Shown: piece by piece, positions 13,401-23,534 of the stretch
How the letters are laid out: the number at the start of each line of letters is the position of its first letter
How positions within the stretch are numbered: position 1 is the first letter of the stretch
Assembly: GCF_014529535.1 (NCBI RefSeq)
Contig: NC_050735.1
Coordinates: forward strand, 12,473,739-12,537,738
Direction of reading: 5' to 3'
DNA from: Bradysia coprophila
Taxonomy: Eukaryota > Arthropoda > Insecta > Diptera > Sciaridae
DNA length: 64,000 nucleotides
Position numbers and translations under genes: made by a program
Notes under the pieces: model-generated
The model's database searches: none
Told to the model about the DNA's origin: nothing
The model's input: the letters and a program-made list of their open reading frames with translations, nothing else

Positions 13401-14900
13401 ATTGGTTTCGAACTTATATGTGCTACCGCGCGTCTGAATGGCATTACCTCTACACAGAGCCTATTTTTACCAAAATTTCCAAAAAAATTCTAAAAAATTT
13501 CCAAAAATTGCGAAAGTTCAAAAGTCGAATATTTTCATAATTTTAAACGGTTTTGGTATTTTCTGAGCTCAACCTTGCGTTTTAGCCGGTTTTCAATGTT
13601 TTTGTTTGGTTCTTGACACACTCTTCGAAATATAATGACATCGAGCATGACTAATTTGAGCAAGAATCAAATAAAAACTTTGAGAACCAGCTAACATGCA
13701 AGACTAAACTCAGCAAATGCCAAAACCGTTCAAAATTATAAAAATATTCGACTTTTGAACTTTTGGAAATTTTTTAGAAATTTTTTGGAAATTTTGGTAA
13801 AAATTTCCAAATAAATTTCCAAAAATAGGCCCTGCCTCCACACTACATTTAACTTATCGAACACCTGTTCTCCTTACAATGTTTTTTAATGTTTGGCCGT
13901 GCGAATTTCGTAGTAAATTTCGATGCAAATTTGGTTGACTTTCCTCGTAAGTTTTTCTTCTAATAGTTCCAAATTTTCTTTGAGGTATCCACGTTACTTC
14001 AGCGAAGGTAACCCGTACACAGCTGTGTACATCCTACAGGAAATGAGCATTATATGCGCTGGATCGCTTTGGGTTTGTGTCGATACAATCGATTTCGGAT
14101 TGTTGGCACAACACAATGTAATGTTGAAAATTTTGAGTCGACGTATAGCAGACGTTGGATGGACTGGATCGCAAAACAGAGGACCCGACTACAATGAAAA
14201 TAATCATCAGCTGCTTTGTGAATGCGTCAAGTATCACGTTGAAATTACGAAGTGAGTTACGATTGGCAGTTAGCATACACGATAATAAATGTTCCCAATT
14301 TAGCTACCAGAGTGAAACAAATGAAATCTACGGCTCCATTTTGTTTTCTAAAATTACATTCTCGGTGATAATTGTTTGTTCGTTTGTTTATTCACTTACT
14401 TTGGTGGGTATTTAACTCAGAACATTTAGACATTACGTGGACAACATTTCTTTGTAGGAAGGTCACGATTTTGGTAGCTTAGTTTGTCAACTAACTATTT
14501 TTGGTGTGATCATCAGCACTCTGTTTGTGTTGTCTTGGATGAGCGAGCAAATTTCTGCTACAGTATGCACACATTGTAGGGATCGTTCATATAAGGTATG
14601 TCACTCCGCGAATGAGATGGTTGATAGAAATAAATGCAAATAGTCGTCAATTGTGACCATTGTGACATACTGTATGGACGATGCCTTATACAAAATAACA
14701 TCGAAACGAAATTAATCTGACATTATTTTCAGTCAGACAATTTGCTGAACAAGGCAGTAGAATGTAACTTTCAATGTATGGATCGTAGAACCACAAAGAC
14801 CCTGTTTATATTGATGCAAGGATTATCTAGAACTGTTCATATTGAAGTGGGTTCGGTGTTCCAGATTGTGTTGAGTTTGAATATGTTTGTCAATGTATAG
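7445..14900 (+). CDS. odorant receptor (7tm_6 family), six exons
   Basis: Predicted olfactory receptor, an insect-specific seven-transmembrane ligand-gated channel subunit that works with Orco in the sensory dendrite membrane. My model joins 7445-7824, 12425-12565, 13985-14251, 14304-14403, 14458-14595 and 14733-14900. It gives 397 aa, the usual length for the family, and all phases agree. The N-terminus (FKIQINVLRILGGF) leads into the first hydrophobic segment. Exon 2 encodes a hydrophobic helix followed by PLPVYAW and then YPRYF, the loop typical of these receptors. The end reads VECNFQCMDRRTTKTLFILM, like the conserved family C-terminus. The donor of exon 5 is ambiguous (an alternative GT lies 30-odd bases earlier). 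Intron 1 (4.6 kb) contains a complete DNA transposon on the same strand. No frameshift or stop is seen, so the gene may still work if intron 1 is removed. Confidence 0.85.
7857..8433. repeat. left long terminal inverted repeat of the 4.2 kb transposon
   Basis: It matches the complement of 11479-12055 almost base for base. The inner boundary is clear: identity ends just after 'tcatatatactgc'. Confidence 0.88.
8609..11094 (+). CDS. putative transposase of the long-TIR transposon, three exons
   Basis: My model joins 8609-9446, 9548-9754 and 9827-11094 with matching phases and GT-AG introns of 101 and 72 bp, giving 770 aa. I recognise it as one of a group of large uncharacterised proteins found in many arthropods and cnidarians, with the signatures GTHFICVCTIHQNVK, FTDGCAGQYKNRKNF and ATSHGKGPCDGIGGTLKR. 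Cysteine pairs near the start (CCDPF, CSSC) and mid-protein (CKNC) could bind zinc, and a long acidic stretch follows the second exon junction. The aspartate in TDGCAGQY may belong to an RNase H-like catalytic core; that is inference. Its position between long inverted repeats argues that it is the transposase. The stop codon lies inside a short tandem repeat. Confidence 0.78.
11068..11178. repeat. three tandem ~42-bp units at the 3' end of the transposase gene
   Basis: The phrase 'gaccataaaa(aa)tggtcaaaat' begins at about 11068, 11109 and 11152. Each unit contains the short inverted pair GACCAT/ATGGTC. The transposase stop codon lies in the first unit. Confidence 0.8.
11479..12055. repeat. 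right long terminal inverted repeat of the 4.2 kb transposon
   Basis: Complement of 7857-8433, of equal length. Open frames in the two arms encode the same short peptide because the arms are inverted copies; it is not a gene. Confidence 0.88.
12845..13017. repeat. inverted-repeat element with AGCACCGAAGCTGACTTTGA ends
   Basis: The left arm AGCACCGAAGCTGACTTTGA faces a degenerate complement near 12990-13017. Related sequence occurs around 5143-5200, and an inverted piece occurs around 6870-6912. The element lies in the second intron of the odorant receptor gene. Confidence 0.55.
13254..13856. mobile_element. MITE, CAAGGTAAATATAG family, interrupted by a hAT-like MITE
   Basis: This is the second copy of the family seen at 3670-3945. 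The flanks TCGAATAC (13246-13253) and TCGAACAC (13857-13864) form an 8-bp duplication with one mismatch. A 380-bp element (13455-13834) sits in its right part. Removing that element and one duplicate restores the order seen in the first copy. Confidence 0.75.
13455..13834. mobile_element. hAT-like MITE, CAGGGCCTA family, 380 bp
   Basis: The ends are CAGAGCCTATTTTTACC on the left and the complement of CAGGGCCTATTTTTGG on the right. The flanks CCTCTACA (13447-13454) and CCTCCACA (13835-13842) are an 8-bp duplication with one mismatch. The interior is a long foldback of 'gaaatttttt'-type sequence. Sister copies are at 27608-27867 and 48232-48495. An 8-bp duplication and CAGGG tip fit the hAT superfamily. 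Confidence 0.85.
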
Positions 14901-15789
14901 GAGAGTATAAGGAAACAATAGGTTTAAAGCGCAACGGACAATTTTCTTGTTCTTTCAGATCATGAATTTTTCCTACAAATGCCTTGCACTACTCAAAACT
15001 ATAGAAGTTTAAAATTTGATGCAAAAAGGAAAACCAACTATAATTAAATTGAAAGTTCACTAATCTCCTTAAAACTACTCATGTTCGTTTGAAGAGTCTG
15101 GCTTTCATCTCATTTTACAATAAAATTTTTGGACTATGGAACTCCTGTTTTTCTACAGTAGCCAGACGTTAGCACTGCTTAATAAGCAGTAAGGCGATCA
15201 TCTTCGAGGCCGTTTGAAATGCCATTCTCGTTAAAAAATCTGATACAAATGAATGAATGAACGAAACCTTCAACAAAACTTAAGTGACGTTTAGTCTGAA
15301 AGTACCGTATCTTCAAGATACGAAAAATTTTAGGAAGAAAATTATAACAAAAAAAAAAGAGGCAGATGATTCGGCATTCTTCCGTTTGAATTCCATTCTT
15401 TCAATATATTTCACAATTTTAAAAATTTTCGTATGACGCAATTTTTTTTGTTATAATTTTCTTTCCAAAATTTTTCGTGTAAATTTTTTTTGATTAAATT
15501 TTCGCGTGCTTTCCTCAACAGCTACCATTTGTGACGCATATCTTTTTGCGTGTCGAATCTGTAAGCGTGCGTCGCGTCACCTACACCGATATCAGTTCTT
15601 TTGTAAGTGGATAACAGGACTTGCGTCACACCTCCACTGTAAGTGGTTTTGGGTATCAGCTCTTTTGTAAGTTGTGATTTTTTAGAATTTGGTCACAGAT
15701 AATAGACAATCATATTGTGCAGTTTGAACGAAAATTTTCTTCTTACAAAACCGTATAACTTTCTCTTTGATCTGACCTTCCAGCTTTCA

Positions 15790-15990
15790 TTTGACGAAAA
15801 TCGGAAATTTGACAAAAATAAAAAATTCGAACATTTAACGAAATTTGAAAATTTGTCGAAATTCGAAACTTTGACGAAAATCGAAAATTTTATGAAAATC
15901 GTAAATTTGACGAAAATCGTAAATTTGACGAAAATCGTAAATTTAACGAAAATCGAAAATCTGTCGAAATTAAAAAATTTAACGCACCTA
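15790..15990. repeat. degenerate 18-bp tandem array
   Basis: Units resemble 'gaaaatcgtaaatttgac', repeated about ten times and best preserved at 15890-15960. The frame through it encodes a repetitive LTKIVN-type peptide and is not called a gene. Confidence 0.8.
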
Positions 15991-16194
15991 AAAGCTCATA
16001 GCTCCAAATAAACGACTTTTTATGGAAACCATGAAACACGTGTCGACTAGAATGTGAAACTCTATAAAATTGTCTTTTAAACGAACTTTCTATCTGCCAT
16101 ATTTTCCGAGTAATGGTTGACATAGGTCGCACTTAAAACGCCCATAGCTCCCAAATTTTTGGTGAACACACTGAAACACGTGTAGGGAAAGAAA

Positions 16195-16490
16195 TTATCG
16201 ATAATTGATTAATCATATCGTTATCGATAATTTAATAATTATCGAAATTCGATAATTATCAAAATTTCGATATTTTGATATTTATCTGAAAATTAATGAT
16301 ATTATACCAATATATCGATAAATATCGGATTTTCGGACCAAAATATCGATGTATCGAATTATCGATATCTTGATAATTATCAAACTATATCAATAATTAT
16401 AATGATATTTTTTTTGATAATTTTCGATAAAAAAAAGTCGATAATTATCGATAATCGATAATTATCGATAATCATTATCATTATCGCCCA
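16195..16490. repeat. ATCGATAATT-rich simple sequence
   Basis: About 300 bp is composed almost entirely of overlapping TATCGATA/AATTATCG motifs, self-complementary throughout. It is flanked on both sides by copies of the same 'gaaacacgtgt' / 'cgaactttctatctgcc' sequence (about 16075-16185 and 16500-16570), so it looks like an expansion inside a duplicated segment. Confidence 0.75.
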
Positions 16491-16944
16491 TGCCTAAACG
16501 CGTGTCGACTGAAATCTGAAACTCTACAAATTTGTCTTTTAAACGAACTTTCTATCTGCCATATTTTCTGAGTTATGGGTCCTATAGTTGAATAGTTTAA
16601 AACGCTCATAGCGCCGAAATTATAAGCTTTTATGAAAATTCCATCAAATTATTTTCTTAGAATTACGTCCTTGACATACCCTGAAAATTTCAGCCAAATC
16701 CACCGGTAAATTCAGAAGTTTCGTTGTAACAAAGTGACAAAGGGACAAAGGTTGGTAAAATTCATCTATTTCAAAATCAATTTCTTCATACAAATTTCCA
16801 AGTTTTGAAATTTAATATCTCGGCCAAATCTTAACCTTATGATGCGTTTGATAGCTCGTTGAACTCGTATGGACGCCCAGATTACGAATAAATTAAGTGG
16901 GGGGTAGTAAGAGCGGAGAAGGTAAAGTCAAAAAAGTTGTGTAT

Positions 16945-17455
16945 ATCACGGTGAGCTTTAAAAAAATTTTATTCGACCTCTCGTGCACATGGGACATTTC
17001 TATGGGAATGTGCTCAAGGGCCTTCCAGGATGACGAAATGACTATTCCCAAAATATTTCGATGGGAAAATTTTTAATTAGATCGATTTTTCGTTTTTTTG
17101 GGACCTGTGGGAAGCTTCGAAGACTGTTTGGACCTTACTGGTGACTCGTTTGAACACAAAAATATAGTTGCTGTTTAGCCTGAGATGTAAGCTTTACAGC
17201 GATACCAATCATGACATTCATTACTACCAACAAACATCTTGTATGAGGCATAGTCATTCAACTAGATGCCTGCGAATTTCAAAGGCTGTATCACACGTGG
17301 ATGATTTCTATTTTCTCTCAAAAAGTATGTTTAGTTATTTTACATAATTTAAGGGGTTAATAAAGGTCACATAAAGGCACATCCTGAGCACATTCCCATA
17401 AAAATATCCCATGTGCACGAGAGGTCGAATAAAAAATGTTTAAAGCTCACCGCGA
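16945..17455. repeat. long inverted repeat, ~70-bp arms
   Basis: The left arm (about 16948-17020) contains CCTCTCGTGCACATGGGA. The right arm (about 17388-17455) contains the complement TCCCATGTGCACGAGAGG (with one change) and is flanked by the same 'gctcaccg' boundary. The 370-bp interior has no coding signature. Confidence 0.7.
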
Positions 17456-18160
17456 TATGTTCCTCAGTCATACTGATTTTTTTTTGTCAAATTTAAACTA
17501 TGCAGACTAGGGTGTAGCGTTTTGCAGTCTTTTTTTATTTTTTTAAGGCCTGCGGATAGGCTTGATGCAGAATGGTCCACTGATCACGAAAATACCAAAA
17601 AAATATTTTTAAGTTCGAAGCTCCCATGCGCACCTCTGAAAACAGACTTTTTGGTCACAGAGCCATAGTGAGAGCAGTTCTGCCGCCTGTGTTGAAGTAA
17701 ATTTGTTAATAGTATATGATAACTACTCGTAGAGACTGTGGCTTCAATTTGGCATACTTTAAAATAAAAAAAAATCGACTCACCGATGAAACATTACAAA
17801 AAGGGTTCCCGACCATGACTTTTCCAGAAATTTTTTGGAGTTAAAGCTTTCTAAAATCTGTGACTGTGAAGCAAAATGGTCGTGTCGTAGCTCATTTTAA
17901 AGGAAATTTCAAGAGCTTTCAAACGAATATAGACTCGACGTAAAGTTTCACCGGGTTGCAGATTCATTGACCTTCCAATGTGTTGAAAATGGTACGAGAA
18001 AAATCTTTCTTTTTTTCACAGAATTTATGCAAAAGCGGTTCCAAATTGTTCTTAGCAATCCATAGATATCATAGAGTGTTTGGCAAATTATAGCAAAAAC
18101 ATATCATTCACTTGCTCAGTCCATTGACTATGTTTTAATTCCAATTCAAATTTTATCAAT

Positions 18161-18272
18161 TTTATCATCAAGTACACATATCCTAATAAGGCTTACATCG
18201 CTATTCCTTTGTAGATTTATCATCAAGTACACATATCCTAATAAGGCTTACATCGCTATTCCTTTGTAGATG
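18161..18272. repeat. 55-bp direct tandem duplication
   Basis: The segment beginning 'atcatcaagtacacatatcc' and ending 'cctttgtaga' occurs twice back to back with no differences visible. It is a recent local duplication. Confidence 0.85.
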
Positions 18273-19014
18273 TAGGGCTACATAAGACTATAAAAGTCAT
18301 CATCATATAAATGGCTAAAATCAACTTAGTTCCATCAATCATAAATTAACGTGATGGAAAACCGTAACATTTCATCAAAATTCAATCACATAAATCCCTT
18401 GCGAGTGACCTTTATTCATTTTTTTTTTAATTCGATTAGACGAAAGTAGCACTTAGAAGCGGTACGACAGTAATCATTCCGTGTATACATAATTATTCGA
18501 AGCCATATTTTGCGATGTTCTTCTCATCTTAAAATTCCACAAAATGATATTTTTGCTTTAAGGCTTCAGTTGCTCTTATTTTTCGTTCTTTTCTTTTCTT
18601 TTTTTAAAGAAAAACCATCCAAAGACGACGAAACATTGAAATGAATGTTGTGGCATATTTTGAATATAAAGTGGCGGCACTGACTTCCTTGTATGCCTTA
18701 GTTAAGTTGGTTGTAAAACACCACCTACTCCAAACAATAAAACCACCTTAATATTTCACAAGATTTACATCGTCTTTTTTAATGTTTTGGGCTTAGGTAT
18801 ATGTGATGGATGCGTTAAGAATAATTTGAAAAACCCTAAAATAAATATACCACCAAATTGAGAAGGTTTATGCGTTCTCTTTTTGCAATGCCTGGATGTG
18901 TACGTTCAGCCATTCATTTTATGTAACTTATATTTATTTTAAATGCGACAAAAAAGACTGCTCACAATTATGGCGCAGCCGGTAAAACATCGATCTTTTC
19001 TCAAAAATTAAAAA

Positions 19015-22000
19015 CTACAGTAAATAAATATCATCGATCTTCTTCTTCCCTAATGTTCCCAAAATACAAGCAGCGTTACCACGTTGAATTGCGATGGAAA
19101 TTCTTTGCAGAAGGTATTCTTTTGATTTTACCTCACCCGTTGCCTTTTTCATTAAAGAGCCCAATTTATCAATAAATTTCTTCGTTTCCGGGCCCATGCA
19201 ACCTAAAGTCTCGAAAGCAAGTGGGGTTAGCAAATAGTTTTGTTTCAAAGAAACGTAATGGTTATGCTTATGTCTCTCTGCTTTTTCAGCAATGGACCGT
19301 GCTTTCTTTGATGAATCATTAATATATGATGCAGCCATGGTATCCCGGACGGTAACATCCCACAAGAGTGATCTTCCATGACTCCATGGTATCAAAGTCA
19401 TACCGTCAGGTCTTTTACCATCATCTCTTGAAATACCTGGAGGCTGTACTATATTTGGAACACCTGCACTAGAGAAAGCATAAGCGAATATGTTATTCAT
19501 AATATCATGTCTAACGTATTTTCCTTCTGCGCATTTCACACAAGATAAACCATGCAATCCATCTTTTTCGACTGTTTTACCGCAAAGACATTTATGTTCC
19601 TCACATATTTGAGTGCCTAATCGAAGACCAACAGCAATTCTAGCAGAATTGTTATCCAGTAGTAATCCTAATTGACTCGATGGGATCACTTGCAACCACT
19701 TTGAAGATTCTTTAGTCGATGATGCAAGTAGTCTGGCACGAGTTTTCAGGTCACCATTTTCAAACAATTCATTAAATTGATTTTTGATCTTCGGGATGTC
19801 CCAATTCTTTTGTTCCTTTTTAAGAGTATCGTTTTCTGGAACGAATTCTTGAGGAATTTCATTAATTAATTGTACAATCTGTTCATCAATTACTCGTAAA
19901 TCAAATCTTTGAAGAATCACGCCACACAAATCTGATGAAGAAAAGACTGACGACAAGTAGGCCGGTATTGCTAAATCCTCAACTTTTCTAATACCCATAC
20001 CTCCGAAAGACAATGGAAGCGACGCTTGATCCCAAGAAAGGCCTTCTACCCTATTATTAGTAATCGACTCCAAAGCTGACCTAAAAACTTCGTCAACAGA
20101 CCTCAGCTTATCCGGAAGCAAGTAAGCTCTAGAAGCGCGCATCAAATAACTGAACCTACAACTGCTCAAAGATTTCCTAAAAACACACAAAGCAGGATGT
20201 ACGTCCATCAACTTTAATCGATCACACATCAATTTGATTGATTCAACCTTAGACGAAAACATCCTCTCTAAACCTGTCTCAAACACCGGCGAGCCTAACA
20301 ACTCAAGGGTAGACTCATCCACCTTCTTAATGCCCGGCAACAAAGCTGATATCTCAGCATACATACGAGCTTCTTCATCATCAGTCGCATTGATAAAGAA
20401 AACCTCGCACTTCTTAGCATTAAGCCGCAAACCTGACACCTCACAAAAAGACAAAACTCTCTGAATATCATCTAACACTACAGACAACTCATCACCTATA
20501 GTACCGTCATCCAAATACCAACCATTAAACCGAGACAAAAGAGTATGCGTCATCTTCATGATACCTATACAAAAACCTGGCGGACCTAACGGATCTCCCT
20601 GCTGAAATCCTCTCTGAGACAATAGAGGATCACCAACAAAGTACAGATTCGACACGAGCCTATACGCTTGTTGCAGCAAAGGAAACAGCTCAGGGCAAAC
20701 ATCCCGCACTTCACCTAACATAAACTTCCTAAACAGCATATTGAACGCATTCTCAAAATCAAGCTTAACAAGAGCCATCGGCCTATCATGATCAGCTTTA
20801 CAAAACTTACGCACTGAATGAACTAAAGCCTCCGCTCCTCCCTGAATACCGTAACCAAACTGAATTGGTTTCAGCTTCTCAACCAAAGATTCCCTAACCT
20901 TAAAATTCGATATCTTTCCCGCCATACGCCTCCAAACAAGACCAACCGCTATTGGTCTTACATCTGCTTCTCCCTTATTGAGGGCAGTCAAAGAAGCACC
21001 AAAAAAAATTTTCGCAACATCTTTTTCTACCTTACCCGACCTAATCACATCCACCAAAGAAGAAACAGCTTTAAGCAGACGACTCGCCGAATCGCCACAA
21101 GTAAAAGATATAAGATCTTTTAAATGCCTCGGCCGCAACCCACCAACACCTCCTGACGAACTCAAAGGAAAGCTTCTAATAGCCTTAATAACCTCATCTA
21201 CCGTCGTCAAACCTAAATCAATATCCACTTTCACTTCTTCAAAAATCCCACCCGTATCCTCAGGGTGCTTAGCCCGTAACTTCACTGCCGTCTCAATCGT
21301 CTGAGGAGCCACAGACTCGTTAGAGCATAAAACTCTAATCGCACCACTAATATCTCCCTCGCTAACTTTTCTAGTAGCCGCCTTAACAACAACACTCTCT
21401 TTATCCACAGATTCCTTGATCCTAAAGGAATTCCCTTTAGTTTCCAAAACATTATTCAACGTATCATTAACATTGACACAATCTTTGAAAACCTTCAGAT
21501 TAGACCTAATCACATTAACCCCATCAGTTCCCTTAGACTTACTACCCAGAACAATAAACGGAAACGCAATCAACCTCATCCAAGAATCAACGTCATTCTT
21601 CATCACTAAATCCTGAATCACCCTAGTTAGTTCCTGACATACAACAGTTCTAACAGACTTTTGTATCACACGTGTCAAAGGAACCGATAACCTACACTGA
21701 TTAAGCAGCAATCCAAACTCTTGCAAAACCGTCGAAATATCAGTTTTCACAGAAGAGTCAGCACAACCACTTTCACTATCTACAGGGACAGAGCAAACCA
21801 CATCCTCAACACTAACACGCTTATGCACCCTCATGTGAATGCTCAGACCACGACTATTTTTAGCCAAAAATCCGCACACATCACATGATACTCTATCTAC
21901 ATCATCCTCTTCTAAGTATACCCCAGTACTATCTTTAGGCCTCTCTTTACACTTCCTACCAATACGTCGTCGGCCTAATTTACCATTCCCATCCTCAGTC

Positions 22001-22230
22001 AAACATAAACCAGACAACTCCTGACACTCGCAGTCTATGCAATACCAACTCTCCTTGTTATTTTTTTCTTCACGCATTAAAGTACATAATTGATGAAAAT
22101 ACTTGTTACATCCCTTGCATAATGTCCAATTTTTCGTGTCTATGTTTTGCGCATTCTTGTCATTTTCTTTAACTGGGCAGAAACAAACATGATCCGGATT
22201 GTCAGACATTCCACCAGACGCCTGTCCCAT
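19015..22230 (-). CDS. non-LTR retrotransposon polyprotein (reverse transcriptase plus restriction-like endonuclease)
   Basis: A single intact frame of 1071 aa from the ATG at 22230; the frame extends further upstream but without an ATG. An N-terminal cysteine/histidine module (roughly residues 15-70, ending WYCIDC) looks like a PHD finger. A C2H2 finger CDVCGF..HMRVH follows at about 115-135. The reverse transcriptase occupies roughly the middle (LDFENAFN, QGDPLGPPGF, catalytic WYLDDGT). The C-terminal part has a CCHC knuckle (CLCGK..HGLSC) followed by a PD-(D/E)XK-type motif, KRPDGMTLIPW..WDVTV, as in R2/NeSL-type elements that cut DNA with a restriction-like nuclease. It should copy itself by target-primed reverse transcription. 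No premature stop or frameshift is seen. The exact clade is uncertain. A decayed relative lies at 40597-40941. Confidence 0.9.
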   Translation of the reverse strand: MGQASGGMSDNPDHVCFCPVKENDKNAQNIDTKNWTLCKGCNKYFHQLCTLMREEKNNKESWYCIDCECQELSGLCLTEDGNGKLGRRRIGRKCKERPKDSTGVYLEEDDVDRVSCDVCGFLAKNSRGLSIHMRVHKRVSVEDVVCSVPVDSESGCADSSVKTDISTVLQEFGLLLNQCRLSVPLTRVIQKSVRTVVCQELTRVIQDLVMKNDVDSWMRLIAFPFIVLGSKSKGTDGVNVIRSNLKVFKDCVNVNDTLNNVLETKGNSFRIKESVDKESVVVKAATRKVSEGDISGAIRVLCSNESVAPQTIETAVKLRAKHPEDTGGIFEEVKVDIDLGLTTVDEVIKAIRSFPLSSSGGVGGLRPRHLKDLISFTCGDSASRLLKAVSSLVDVIRSGKVEKDVAKIFFGASLTALNKGEADVRPIAVGLVWRRMAGKISNFKVRESLVEKLKPIQFGYGIQGGAEALVHSVRKFCKADHDRPMALVKLDFENAFNMLFRKFMLGEVRDVCPELFPLLQQAYRLVSNLYFVGDPLLSQRGFQQGDPLGPPGFCIGIMKMTHTLLSRFNGWYLDDGTIGDELSVVLDDIQRVLSFCEVSGLRLNAKKCEVFFINATDDEEARMYAEISALLPGIKKVDESTLELLGSPVFETGLERMFSSKVESIKLMCDRLKLMDVHPALCVFRKSLSSCRFSYLMRASRAYLLPDKLRSVDEVFRSALESITNNRVEGLSWDQASLPLSFGGMGIRKVEDLAIPAYLSSVFSSSDLCGVILQRFDLRVIDEQIVQLINEIPQEFVPENDTLKKEQKNWDIPKIKNQFNELFENGDLKTRARLLASSTKESSKWLQVIPSSQLGLLLDNNSARIAVGLRLGTQICEEHKCLCGKTVEKDGLHGLSCVKCAEGKYVRHDIMNNIFAYAFSSAGVPNIVQPPGISRDDGKRPDGMTLIPWSHGRSLLWDVTVRDTMAASYINDSSKKARSIAEKAERHKHNHYVSLKQNYLLTPLAFETLGCMGPETKKFIDKLGSLMKKATGEVKSKEYLLQRISIAIQRGNAACILGTLGKKKIDDIYLL

Positions 22231-22455
22231 AATGTTGTTTTGTATTTGTAAATTCAAACAATTAAGGCTCAATTTCCATCAATAAATTCAATTTTTTTAT
22301 AATATTTTGATGGAGCAAGAATTTTTCGTGTCGTTCACTTGCAGAGCCTACGTAATTCATTTTATTATTTTTATTGCTTTTAAGCCAATTTGTAAATAAC
22401 AGACAAAAAACGGAGTAAAGGAAGTGAACAAATTCGAAGTTTACATTCAAGCGAC

Positions 22456-22655
22456 CGAAGAGTATAAACACTGAAGGTGAAGCAAATTGGCCGTTTGACG
22501 TGGATCCCGACTTTGAGGTGAATTTAGTGTAAATCGCTACACATACCATGAATATGCATTGAAAGCATAATAAATTCACCTCCGTCGGGCGTCGGGATCC
22601 GTTTTTTCTCTGATCCGCTGAGGGTTTGCATCACCTTCAGTGTTTATATACTCTG
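22456..22655. mobile_element. MITE, AGAGTATAAACACTG ends, 200 bp
   Basis: The inverted ends (AGAGTATAAACACTGAAGG and its complement) are flanked by a perfect 8-bp duplication CAAGCGAC at 22448-22455 and 22656-22663. It contains a central pair of 'gatcc' segments. It lies just upstream of the retrotransposon's coding region. Confidence 0.85.
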
Positions 22656-22929
22656 CAAGCGACGTGACGGTTATTATTAAAATAATTTAATTTTAAAACC
22701 TGCGTGTTGGCTGTAGTACCGACCATAAGCTTTCCACCGAATCGGTACAAGGACAATTACAATTTACTTTGATGTTCCGATAGACTAGTATGATTCAAGT
22801 TTCAAGTTGCGACTCGACTTGAAATTGTAGATTTTAAATTATTGATGCATCTAACGGATCTTCCCATTACCTGTCTTTGACAGTATTGGGAAAACATTTT
22901 CTCATATTTCCTTCACTTTTCACAAATTT

Positions 22930-23210
22930 TCCTTAAAGCCGGAGCATTATAATTTGACCGATTCTACTCATTTAATTCATTTTTAAATAATTGTATGTTT
23001 TCGAAGAAATCATTTCGAAAACATTACAGTATAAAAGCTTAGCAGCGTGCATTTGAACGGATTACCCGCAGGTATACCGCGAGTAAACAGCTCTAATGCG
23101 CATATGTAAGCTTTTATACTGTAATGTTTTCGAAATGATTTCTTCGAAAACTACAATTATTTATAAATGAATAGAATCGATCAAATTATAATGTTTCGAC
23201 TTTAATTTTC
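22930..23210. repeat. long inverted repeat
   Basis: Arms of about 110 bp: the left contains TTTCGAAGAAATCATTTCGA and the right its complement. Outer parts include 'attataatttgaccgatt' and its complement. The spacer is about 50 bp. Both arms carry internal TTCGAAAA palindromes. No target duplication was identified. Confidence 0.75.
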
Positions 23211-23354
23211 CCAAAAAAATATTTTTTCGAAAAAATCTGGAAAATTAAGAAAAGTCAAGAATAACTTGAAATTTGTTTCAGGACTTCTCCTGATTTTTTC
23301 GATTTCATAAGGTCGGGAAAATTCGAAAAAATCAATAAATCACGTCGATAATAA

Positions 23355-23534
23355 CAATGCTGTATACTTTGGGGATGTCACGCAGATCGCCATTTTATTA
23401 GATACGCGGGAACACTTTCCATACAAACAAATTCACCAAAATTGAATTTATATGGCGTGATGAATTTTTTGTATGAAACGTGTGTCGTGTGTAACCCGCG
23501 TATCTACGTGACCTCCCCAAAGTATACAGCCTTG
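23355..23534. mobile_element. MITE, CAATGCTGTATACTTTGGGG family, 180 bp
   Basis: The inverted ends are CAATGCTGTATACTTTGGGG and the complement of CAAGGCTGTATACTTTGGGG. A perfect 8-bp duplication GATAATAA flanks it (23347-23354, 23535-23542). There is a second inverted pair inside ('gatacgcggg'). Confidence 0.88.

Larger units (their letters stand above)
14901..19014. other. repeat-rich intergenic region
   Basis: No gene is recognisable. It contains an 18-bp-period array (about 15790-15990), a simple-sequence block built from 'ATCGATAATT' (16195-16490), a large inverted repeat (16945-17455) and a 55-bp tandem duplication (18161-18272). The last few hundred bases before 19015 are probably the 3' untranslated part of the retrotransposon on the minus strand. 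Confidence 0.6.

Noticed and set aside
15715-16011. A repetitive LTKIVN-type protein.
   Set aside because: It is created by an 18-bp tandem array, a multiple of three; no start context or family.
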